Of a stretch of DNA of 64,000 bases, positions 54,854-61,883 are shown in pieces. A model generated the notes under the pieces. The model was not told the DNA's origin and did not search any database. It was given only the letters and a program-made list of their open reading frames with translations. The position numbers were made by a program, and so were the translations under genes. Source of the stretch: Siccirubricoccus phaeus (GTDB lineage Bacteria; Pseudomonadota; Alphaproteobacteria; Acetobacterales; Acetobacteraceae); the NCBI RefSeq assembly GCF_008360935.1, contig NZ_SRXO01000008.1, positions 62,001 to 126,000 of the forward strand. The letters run 5' to 3'. Position 1 is the stretch's first letter; each line of letters begins with the position of its first letter.

Positions 54854-56449
54854 ATGTCTGATATTACCAATACGATGCCCGGTGTTGCGGGCAGCAAGAA
54901 GGATTACCACCTCTTCCAACTGGAAGACTTCGCCAACCACGTCGGAAAGCCGGTCGATACCATCATCGAAGACACTGCCATGCAGTTCTTCTACGATGAC
55001 GACTACTTCGAGAACCGGGCGAAGCGGAGGGAAAAGGCTCGGGAGCTGATCGAGCACTACCTCCTTCCCCTGAACCGCCAGCACGCCCTTATCAACGTCA
55101 GTGGGACCTTCGGCGTAGCGGACTTCCGCAGCCTGACGACGCCGACCTCATACAACCCGAAGATCGAGCGTGCGTGGATTCCACGGTCCATGCCCGAGAT
55201 GAGTAGCCTCACCGATTTCGCAGTGAAGTACGAGAACCAGAGCTGCACGGTCATGGTCAAGGACAAGGACAAGTCCAAGTACGTGCAGCGGAAGGTCACT
55301 GACGTCTGGCGGAAGTGGTCTTACCGCCGTGAGTACATGCGGGGTTTCCTCCTGGCTCCGGACATCGATCAGAAGGATCTTCCCGAGAGCTACAACACCT
55401 GGCGTGGCTGGGGCCTGGACGTGGACCCTCAGGAGCCACCGCATCCGGTGGCCTGGGAGACCCTGCGGAAGCATTTCGAGGAAGCTTACTTCCAGGGCAG
55501 GAAGCGCGAACTCGAATGGTTCTATTCGTGGCTCGCGGACCTGTTCCAGAACCCCATGTCGAAGCCCGGCTCGTCTATCATCCTGCGCGGGAAGAAGGGC
55601 ACCGGCAAGACGCTGCTGGCTGACATCATGAAGAAGCTGATCGGGGCTCAGTACTTCGCCCGCCTCGATAAACCGTCTCAGCTCACTGGACAGTTCAACG
55701 GGCACCTTTTGTCGACTCTCTTGGTGGATGTTGAGGAGGCATTCTTCAGCGGGGACAAGGCTGCGGAAGGTACGATCAAGTCGTGGATCACGTCTGAGGA
55801 CGTCCAGATCCGCCTTATGCGGACTGACGGATTCATGGCCAAGAACTTCTCGCGGTTCATGTTCACGAGCAATGAAAAATGGGTTGTGCCCGTGTCAGAC
55901 GACGAGCGGCGCTTCTTTGTGATCGACGTATCAGACAGGTTCCTCGGAAATGACAAACACTTCGAGCTTCTTTGGACTGAGCTGGAGCATGCTGGCGGAT
56001 TCAGGGAATTCTTCAAATTCCTGCTGACTTGGAAGAAGCCTGACTGGGTCAAGCTGAACCAACCGCCGAAGACTGAGGCGCTGGCCCGCCAGTTTGAGGA
56101 GAGCCTTACCATTCCCGAGCGCTTCTTCTGGAACGCGGTCAAGATGGGCGAAGACTATCCGCTCCCTGAAGGCGGCGAAATCTATCGCAGCCAGATCAAG
56201 CAGCAGTACGCGGAGTGGATGCAGAAGTTCGGGACGAACTGGCAGGCAACCAACGACAAGCTGTTCACCGACCTGTGCGAGAAGTTCTGGGAAGCTGAAG
56301 CTGTAGGCCGGAAGAAGATTGCACGCACCGACAATAAGGGGACGGTCTACCTGCTCCCATCGCTCAACGATCTACGGGCGATCCTCACGGACAAGTTCAG
56401 CCTCCATGACGACGCCTTCGACTGCGACGACGAGGGCGAGGAGGACTGA
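54854..56449 (+). CDS. Phage/plasmid replication helicase (D5/DUF5906-type, SF3-like)
   Basis: 531 residues. The N-terminal ~200 residues have no clear motif. The helicase core has Walker A RGKKGTGKT (245-253), Walker B STLLVDVEEAFF (287-298), a sensor FMFTSNEKW (335-343) and an arginine-containing DERRFFVIDVSD (350-361), the order found in the virus-type helicases of the D5/P4-alpha/DUF5906 group. The C-terminus (~400-531) resembles their winged-helix region. No primase zinc finger or Toprim motif is seen, so it may rely on a host or other primase. The terminator at 56480 and the iterons downstream support a self-replicating element. Confidence 0.82.
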   Translation: MSDITNTMPGVAGSKKDYHLFQLEDFANHVGKPVDTIIEDTAMQFFYDDDYFENRAKRREKARELIEHYLLPLNRQHALINVSGTFGVADFRSLTTPTSYNPKIERAWIPRSMPEMSSLTDFAVKYENQSCTVMVKDKDKSKYVQRKVTDVWRKWSYRREYMRGFLLAPDIDQKDLPESYNTWRGWGLDVDPQEPPHPVAWETLRKHFEEAYFQGRKRELEWFYSWLADLFQNPMSKPGSSIILRGKKGTGKTLLADIMKKLIGAQYFARLDKPSQLTGQFNGHLLSTLLVDVEEAFFSGDKAAEGTIKSWITSEDVQIRLMRTDGFMAKNFSRFMFTSNEKWVVPVSDDERRFFVIDVSDRFLGNDKHFELLWTELEHAGGFREFFKFLLTWKKPDWVKLNQPPKTEALARQFEESLTIPERFFWNAVKMGEDYPLPEGGEIYRSQIKQQYAEWMQKFGTNWQATNDKLFTDLCEKFWEAEAVGRKKIARTDNKGTVYLLPSLNDLRAILTDKFSLHDDAFDCDDEGEED

Positions 56450-56479
56450 CGAGCTGGAGGACAGCTCCGCAATGACGAA

Positions 56480-56510
56480 GGGGGAGGGCACATGCTCTCC
56501 CCCTTTTCGT
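56480..56510 (+). terminator. Rho-independent terminator after the replication helicase gene
   Basis: Stem gggggag 56480-56486 / ctccccc 56497-56503 followed by tttt-cg-ttt. It lies 31 bp after the stop. Confidence 0.75.
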
Positions 56511-56836
56511 TTGGACACCCTGCGAGGGTTTGGACACCCACGGGACAGGCTGTCCGGGGGAGGGTGTCCACGCGAAACCCAGGAAAACCCTGGCTTTGGA
56601 CAGCATGGACACCATAGACACCCTTTTTGGGGGTCACATCCTCCGTAGATTTTTTCCGCCCATTCCGGCGTGAGAGGAGGTGCCTGCGGCTTCTCTGTCC
56701 TTCCTGAATTCATTTTCTCTGAACTAGCTAAAAAGGGTGTCTATGGTGTCCATGCTGTCCAAAGCCAGGAAAAACCTGGGTTTCGCGTGGACACCCTCCC
56801 TCCCACAGGGTGTCCAAACACGGCGGAGGGTGTCCA
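56510..56836. repeat. Iteron array with 70-bp inverted repeat: candidate origin of replication
   Basis: About twelve copies of a 9-11 bp iteron, TTTGGACACCC or its complement GGGTGTCCAAA and one-base variants: 56510, 56529, 56562, 56595, 56606, 56615, then 56735, 56744, 56753, 56788, 56808 and 56828. The middle copies form a near-perfect 70-bp inverted repeat (56559-56628 versus 56730-56799), differing mainly in a ccagggttttcctgg / ccaggaaaaacctgg centre. The 101-bp AT-richer spacer (56629-56729) contains gattttttccgcc and gaattcattttctctgaac. This symmetrical architecture directly after a replicative helicase gene is typical of a helicase-recruiting origin. Confidence 0.75.
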
Positions 56837-57124
56837 CACCTCACGCCCAGCTCCCCACGCCGGCAGTACGCCACATCAGGCGCAGCACCTGTCCCCTTCG
56901 CCGCTGCTTGGGTACCCCCCGCTTTGGGTCCCATTGCGCTTTCTCAACGCTCCGCCGCCGCCAGCATTGCCGATTGCTTTAGGACGCCGGCCTGGTCACT
57001 GCGAAACCGTTGGCGCCACTAACGCCGAAGCGCTGGCAAGCGGGCTTTGTGGCCCGATTCCTCCCGCTTCAACGCTCTGGCCCACTTTAATTCGCTGTAC
57101 CGCCTTTCTCACTGGACCTTGGTC

Positions 57125-57210
57125 GTGTGAGACTTCTCAGCGCGCCTCCAGAACGTCTCACACAAATAGGCCCTGGATTTTTTGGACGGCTCCGCTACAA
57201 CGTCTTAGAC
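57125..57210. promoter_or_regulatory. Inverted repeats upstream of the serine recombinase (possible res site/operator)
   Basis: A perfect 9-bp inverted repeat, gtgtgagac (57125-57133) / gtctcacac (57155-57163), and a palindromic gtcttagac (57202-57210) share a GTCT-AGAC core and lie just before the recombinase start. Resolvases usually bind imperfect palindromes in this position; a related cttagacgtcgg is found after the gene at ~57812. Confidence 0.45.
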
Positions 57211-57237
57211 TTCAGTGAGAATAACGGAGCGCGCAGC

Positions 57238-57792
57238 ATGCTGGTGGGGTACGGACGAACCTCGACTTCCGAGCAACAGGCCGGGCTGGAGGCGCAGGAA
57301 CGCGATCTCCGAGCCGCCGGAGTCGAGAAGCTCTTCACCGAGCAAGTTTCCAGCGTGGCGAAGCGGGCGCAGCTTGAAGTGACACTGGACTTCGTCCGCG
57401 CTGGCGACGTGCTGGTGGTGACGAAGCCCGACCGCCTGGCGCGCTCCACGGTTGACCTGCTGGCCATTGTGGCGCGTCTGGAGGCCAAGGGCGTGGCTCT
57501 ACGCATCCTGTCCATGGGCGGCGCCTCGCTTGATACCAACACCCCCACGGGCCGGCTCATGCTGACGATGCTCGCTGGTATCGCCGAGTTCGAACGCGGC
57601 CTCATGCTGGAGCGTCAGCGGGAGGGCATCGCCACGGCAAAGGCGAAGGGGAAGTACCGAGGCCGGGCGCCCACGGCGCAGCGACAGGCCGACAAGGTGC
57701 GAAGGCTCAAGGCCGAGGATGTGAAGCCGATGGAGATTGCCAAGCGGCTCGGTATCAGCCGCGCCAGCGTGTACCGCATCCTCGAAGCATAA
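57238..57792 (+). CDS. Serine recombinase (resolvase/invertase family)
   Basis: 184 residues. The catalytic domain has GYGRTSTSEQ with nucleophile Ser (S9) and R7, LVVTKPDRLARS, and GRLMLTMLAGIAEFERGLMLERQREGIA, followed by the C-terminal HTH (EDVKPMEIAKRLGISRASVYRILEA). It is a small resolvase-type enzyme, 180-200 residues, acting on a site near its own gene for multimer resolution or DNA inversion, rather than a large phage-type serine integrase. It therefore does not explain integration at the tRNA. The start at 57238 (MLVGYG) is preceded by ggagcgc. Confidence 0.92.
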   Translation: MLVGYGRTSTSEQQAGLEAQERDLRAAGVEKLFTEQVSSVAKRAQLEVTLDFVRAGDVLVVTKPDRLARSTVDLLAIVARLEAKGVALRILSMGGASLDTNTPTGRLMLTMLAGIAEFERGLMLERQREGIATAKAKGKYRGRAPTAQRQADKVRRLKAEDVKPMEIAKRLGISRASVYRILEA

Positions 57793-58525
57793 GATCTGCT
57801 CCGGAAGCATGCTTAGACGTCGGCCTATGCGTAAAGTACATATCTCGCGACGTTACTTCGTCGTTGTGGGATCGGGCGCAGCTCAGGTTACCCTCGCTTG
57901 AATGTTACAGACCTGTGGGGTCTTCGTTCTGGGAGTTTCGCCGGGGCGTCGCCCCCCCGACTTCCACAAACGGAGTTTCCCGAACTATCTCGATCCACAA
58001 GTCAGGCTGGGCGGACGAGGCTTTGTCCAACCCATCGGCAACGCTGGGGCGTTCATCTGAAGAATTTATCTGCATTGCCGCCCTTAATCTAATTACACGG
58101 CGACAAATTATTTAGCCAATAGCGTACAACAGGAGTCAATGTCCGGTCCGTATTATGGGAAAATGTTCCCTATGCTTCTCCGATTCTATCTCGTTTGTAG
58201 AATGGCCCTGCTAAGGTACTTTTACCTTTCTCATTCGGCAGTGCGGTCTTTGACGCTCAAAGTGGCTTCGCGGTGCGCCCTGCACGGGGCGCGCCATGCT
58301 CTGCCCTGTATCGAGACCAGGAGCCTGAGCCGACGCAACCTGAGTTGGTGCTCCCGGCGCACATTGATGGGCTCCAGCAGCGCGAGGCCCCTTCGACGAA
58401 AAAGCTGGAAGGCCGAGCCGCATTTCGGGCATACTTCAGCCAATCGAAATTCAGGTACTTTTTAAAAACGAGTATGGTATCGTAAGTTCGATGGCGCCGT
58501 ACCAGCTATACGCAACAGCAAGGCT
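57793..58525. other. Gene-free AT-richer stretch between the recombinase and the cargo operon
   Basis: No frame has convincing protein character. A short hairpin (cgacg-ttactt-cgtcg) lies at ~57849-57864. A plus-strand frame 58273-58485 (DQEPEPTQPELVLPAHIDGL...) and a minus-strand frame 58231-58443 beginning MAEVCPKCGSAF overlap each other; at most one could be real. The end (about 58452-58490, ggtactttttaaaaacgag...tatggtatcgtaag) is where the promoter of the cargo operon is likely to be; tatggtatcgt resembles an extended -10. Confidence 0.45.
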
Positions 58526-59632
58526 ATGAAGGGTGCCGGGAAGATGATTCCCGTCGAGCGACAATGCTGCATCCGTGAGGTCGGCCTGGCCCGAAACGGG
58601 CAACCGCGCTGGTGGTGCAACGCCCATGGCGGCAATGCCAGTGGTCGTGGTGGCGCTAGGTTGGACGTGTGTCAGCCCGCTGGTACGGACGAGGATCTAG
58701 TAGGATGTCTCGACCTTGACCCAGCCGAATACCCTGGCGGAATTGGAATCTGGGCCGCTCTTGAGCCTGTTCTGAACACCACAGGCCGGTCGGCCCAATC
58801 CGGCATCCATGTACATGCCCGTAAGAGCGCAACGGCAAAGAAGGAAATTGACGGTACGTTTCCAGCGGTGCGCGTGCGCTGTAGCCCCGACCTTTTTGGG
58901 CCTAGGAATGTCTTGATTCGCCGCGCTGCCGCCCTCGGCTACTATTTTGGCCGGCTTCTCGGTCACCGGCTGAAATACCTCACGTGCCCACGTTGCGGCG
59001 AGGGCCATCTGGACTCCGATGAGTTTGCTCTCCGACCGCACCGTCGGCATCTATGCCATGCTTGCGGTCGCCATTTTCATGACTCAGAAGATGCAATTTC
59101 TAATCCGATTGTCCTCGCCCGCAAACAACTGGAGGGCATCGACGCAAACGGTTCGCCGGAAATGGCTACCGAAACGCTAGATGTGCGGCTTTCGGACTAT
59201 CCTGGCGGAGTTCAGATCTGGGCCTCGAACCCTGCCATTCTTTGGACTGGACGGCGGTCGGAGCAGGAGGGCATTCACGTACATTTATTCCCGGGGAAGC
59301 GAGGCGGCCCCGAGCCTGATGAGACCTTTTCCTTGGTGCGTCTCGATGGTGTTTCTATAGATATCGAAATGGTGAGATATTTGATGGCGCAGCAGGCGCT
59401 TCCCCACCTCGTCGGCAAGATCGATGCCTTGGTCTGCTCTAAATGTGGACAGCCGCACCTAGACCGCCACACCAAAGCTCTAATGCCGCATAGCGAGCAC
59501 GAGTGCGAGCATTGCGGCGCGACTTTCAGACCGCCAGGCCGCCGTCGCCTTTCCGTAAGCAACCCGTTAATCTCGGCGTTCGGGCGACTCCTGGGACCCC
59601 AGTCGCCCGCGCCTGACCAGAGGAAGCCATGA
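58526..59632 (+). CDS. Duplicated zinc-ribbon protein, first gene of the cargo operon (unrecognised family)
   Basis: 368 residues made of two homologous halves. Half 1 (about 60-200) and half 2 (about 217-350) share YPGG(I/V)xIWA (69, 225), GIHVH (93, 249) and a treble-clef-like ribbon: CPRC 154-157 with CHAC 177-180, and CSKC 304-307 with CEHC 327-330. The 23-residue spacing within each ribbon is identical and HLD follows the first knuckle of both. A third cysteine cluster lies at the N-terminus (C14, C15, C31, H34). No catalytic motif is visible; a nucleic-acid or protein-binding sensor role is an inference. The start may also be the second Met at 58544. Its stop overlaps the next start by 4 bp. 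Confidence 0.8.
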   Translation: MKGAGKMIPVERQCCIREVGLARNGQPRWWCNAHGGNASGRGGARLDVCQPAGTDEDLVGCLDLDPAEYPGGIGIWAALEPVLNTTGRSAQSGIHVHARKSATAKKEIDGTFPAVRVRCSPDLFGPRNVLIRRAAALGYYFGRLLGHRLKYLTCPRCGEGHLDSDEFALRPHRRHLCHACGRHFHDSEDAISNPIVLARKQLEGIDANGSPEMATETLDVRLSDYPGGVQIWASNPAILWTGRRSEQEGIHVHLFPGKRGGPEPDETFSLVRLDGVSIDIEMVRYLMAQQALPHLVGKIDALVCSKCGQPHLDRHTKALMPHSEHECEHCGATFRPPGRRRLSVSNPLISAFGRLLGPQSPAPDQRKP

Positions 59633-60204
59633 AGGGATACGTCTACATAACGGGTACCGGTGCTGACCCCGCGCTACGCGGCAACCTTAACGACCCTCTG
59701 TTCACGACAATCCCCACGCTTGGCGCATGCATGCCGAACGTCCGGCGTTTCGTCTCAAAGGGCGACTGGATTTTCGTGGTAAGCGGTAAGGTTCCCGGCG
59801 TTCAGCAATATGTCGTCGGCGGCTTACAGGTTGCAGAGAAGATCAACACGCTGGCCGCTTATGAGCGTTTCCCCGAAAATCGGCTTGCGCGCGACGCGGG
59901 CGGCAAGGTGGTGGGCAACATCATTGTGCACGCAGATGGAACACAGCACCCTCTGGACCATCACCCTCTGGACACCTTCGAGAGCCGAATTGAGAACTTC
60001 ATCGTAGGCGGCAATGCTGTCGCGCTAGACACGCCGAATCAGGTCGAAATCGGTCGTGCACAGACGCTTGGCAAGTTGTCGGAGATTTTGGTTCGGCCGA
60101 GAGCGAATCGGGTTATCGATGTTATAGGCCGGTGGTCGAAGCTCGACGAAGTGCAGATTGGTAAGATGCTGGACTGGCTGTCCGGTATTAAGGGAGCGAC
60201 CTAG
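59629..60204 (+). CDS. Putative PUA/EVE-like fold protein, second gene of the cargo operon
   Basis: 191 residues. The start MKGYVYITGTGADPALRGNL overlaps the previous gene by ATGA. The sequence PTLGACMPNVRRFVSKGDWIFVVSGKVPGVQQYVVGGLQVAEKI resembles the first half of EVE/Nmad2-type PUA-like domains, in which a KxGDWI strand and a following G-K turn frame a base-binding pocket. This family comparison is by eye and tentative. The C-terminus (about 130-191) is a helical tail. PUA/EVE domains read modified bases and are common in phage-defence operons. Confidence 0.7.
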   Translation: MKGYVYITGTGADPALRGNLNDPLFTTIPTLGACMPNVRRFVSKGDWIFVVSGKVPGVQQYVVGGLQVAEKINTLAAYERFPENRLARDAGGKVVGNIIVHADGTQHPLDHHPLDTFESRIENFIVGGNAVALDTPNQVEIGRAQTLGKLSEILVRPRANRVIDVIGRWSKLDEVQIGKMLDWLSGIKGAT

Positions 60205-60209
60205 CTGGC

Positions 60210-61352
60210 ATGGATGGGGTGGCGCGCCTACTTCAGTCGCTTGAACTGTCCGCCGAGAATATTGCCGCGGCAACTCGGCTGTCGGTGGAGCGCGTGCAGG
60301 CAATCATAGAGGGGGCACCCGCCGATCTGTCGGAGCTGCGCGCATTGTCGCAAGGCCTGCGCCTTCCCATGCGGGCCTTTGCCTTGGGCCGCCGGACGGC
60401 TGACGGAGAAGGTGAGCTTAGCGTCCTTTTTCGTAGCGCTGCTCAGCGCGGCCCGCGACAGCAGCAGTCGACGGTGGATTTCGTAGCAGGCTTCGTCGAG
60501 GCCGCGATCCGAATCTTGCCGAACCGCGCCCGTCCGCCGGAGTGGCTCGGAGAGATGAGGCCGGTAGAGCAGACCTCCCTGGAGGCTCACCGGCTGGCGG
60601 ACCGCTTTCGGGACGTTTTCCTGCCGACGCAACTTGATGCCCCCCTTACGGATCTGCCAGCTCTGCTTAACGACAAGGCCGAGATCATTGTTGGCGGTCT
60701 GAGGCTGTCACGCTACGAAGGTGCTTCTGTTGTCGTTGGTGGCTACGGGTTTGCCTTTGTGTCGCCCCGATTCCCAGGGCGAATGCTCTTTACTTTGGCG
60801 CACGAGTTGGGGCACATTATCGCCCATCATCGCCAAGGCGAGCCCGCGATCTTTGATAGCTCCACACAGATCGCTGCTTGGAAGCAGCGTTCTATTAATG
60901 AGCGATTTGTGGATACCTTTGCATCAGCGCTTTTACTCCCAACACGCGGTGTGGCGCGGGCGCTGAAGGCCATTCGGACCGCTCTGAACGCCACTTCCGA
61001 TAGCGTCGGAGACATCGAGCTTCTCTACCTCGCGCGCTTCTTCGGCGTCAGTTTCGAGGTTGCTGCCAGACGTTGCGAGCAGCTCAAGCTGCTGCCGCAA
61101 GGCGGCGCTACGGCTCTTGCCGAAGCTTTGAAGAAAGAATTTGGTAGTCCCGAGAAGCGAGCAGATGTGCTCGGCTTGCCACCTCGCCCGGAGATCAGAA
61201 TTCCCAAGGTTTCAGACAGGCTGCTTTTATACGTGGTGGATCGTATTGAAGCAGGGCGGGTGTCAGCCGGATGGGCTGCCGAACGCTTCGGCCTGACGAT
61301 TGGGGATCTGTTTGACGCGCATGGCAGAATAGCTCGTGAACGTCGTCGTTGA
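60210..61352 (+). CDS. HTH-ImmA/IrrE metallopeptidase, third gene of the cargo operon
   Basis: 380 residues. The N-terminal ~58 residues look like an XRE-type helix-turn-helix (LELSAENIAAATRLSVERVQAIIEG). The peptidase domain has HELGH at 198-202 inside MLFTLAHELGHIIAHH and the downstream zinc glutamate in ERFVDTFASALLLP (E231). The C-terminal region (about 320-380) contains a second short HTH-like segment (VSAGWAAERFGLTIGDLFDAHG). ImmA/IrrE enzymes cleave repressors or antitoxins after a stress signal. It starts 5 bp after the previous gene and overlaps the next by 17 bp, so the four genes are one unit. Confidence 0.88.
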   Translation: MDGVARLLQSLELSAENIAAATRLSVERVQAIIEGAPADLSELRALSQGLRLPMRAFALGRRTADGEGELSVLFRSAAQRGPRQQQSTVDFVAGFVEAAIRILPNRARPPEWLGEMRPVEQTSLEAHRLADRFRDVFLPTQLDAPLTDLPALLNDKAEIIVGGLRLSRYEGASVVVGGYGFAFVSPRFPGRMLFTLAHELGHIIAHHRQGEPAIFDSSTQIAAWKQRSINERFVDTFASALLLPTRGVARALKAIRTALNATSDSVGDIELLYLARFFGVSFEVAARRCEQLKLLPQGGATALAEALKKEFGSPEKRADVLGLPPRPEIRIPKVSDRLLLYVVDRIEAGRVSAGWAAERFGLTIGDLFDAHGRIARERRR

Positions 61353-61839
61353 CGCCTGCTCCCTCATCAATCTCTCAAACGCGAGCGCACTTGGATTGGT
61401 GTGCCAACTGCAGCGCTGTCGCTTCTGGATCGCCGCCGGAGCAGCCGGCGAATGTGAGGGAGATTGCGCACGCCAGTTGCTGTCGCTTGTGGCCACAGGC
61501 ACCCTGCACCGTGTTGACGACACTACAATAAGCGCGGCCCGCGTTCTTGAGCTGTTGGCAAGGTATGGCCTTGGGCAGGGAGAAACAGAATCCATAGCCG
61601 CGTGCGAGGAGCATGGCTTCGTATTTTGCTCAGACGACAAGTTGGCTCGGGGCTTGGGAACATCTTTGCTGGGAACGAAGCGCGTCATTGGATGCCTTAG
61701 GCTCCTTCGTTGGTGTGTGGAGGAGCGCATTATCGAGTGCATGGCTGCAATCGATCTGCAGGGCGTGATGCGTGACCGCGGCGGTTTCTTACCAAAAATG
61801 GAGCAAAAGTTCTTTTGTACCGGGATTGCAGGTTGTTAG
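61336..61839 (+). CDS. PIN-domain nuclease, fourth gene of the cargo operon
   Basis: 167 residues, start GTG at 61336 inside the end of the peptidase gene. PIN residues are visible: VVVDACSLINLSNA (D6), YGLGQGETESIAACEEHG (E83, E85) and FVFCSDDKLARG (D100, D101), which form the Mg-binding ribonuclease pocket of VapC-type toxins. The C-terminal ~50 residues (RLLRWCVEERIIECMAAIDLQGVMRDRGGF) extend beyond minimal VapC. No VapB-like antitoxin gene is adjacent; the upstream peptidase/HTH protein is the natural candidate to control it. Confidence 0.85.
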   Translation: MNVVVDACSLINLSNASALGLVCQLQRCRFWIAAGAAGECEGDCARQLLSLVATGTLHRVDDTTISAARVLELLARYGLGQGETESIAACEEHGFVFCSDDKLARGLGTSLLGTKRVIGCLRLLRWCVEERIIECMAAIDLQGVMRDRGGFLPKMEQKFFCTGIAGC

Positions 61840-61883
61840 ATAGACGGCCGGGCTCAGGCAGGTGGGTGACGGGCGATCTCGGT

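Larger units (their letters stand above)
52563..61870. mobile_element. Integrated genetic element (satellite/island-like), left end at tRNA-Thr duplicate
   Basis: Base composition drops at 52563. The content is: a cluster of small overlapping genes, an AlpA-like regulator, a D5/SF3-type replication helicase, an iteron array, a serine recombinase and a four-gene cargo operon. No capsid, portal, tail, conjugation or tyrosine integrase genes are visible. The layout resembles P4-like satellites or small integrative plasmids. The right end is arbitrary: no second copy of the tRNA core is present, and the element may continue past dnaE2. Confidence 0.7.

Noticed and set aside
56510-56836. CRISPR array interpretation of the GGACACCC repeats
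   Set aside because: Repeats are 9-11 bp in both orientations with irregular spacing and no spacer structure or cas genes; iterons fit better.
58231-58443. Minus-strand frame beginning MAEVCPKCGSAF (zinc-ribbon-like)
   Set aside because: Only one CxxC pair, then Arg/Leu-rich sequence; it overlaps an equally weak plus-strand frame. Kept only as a note in the gap description.
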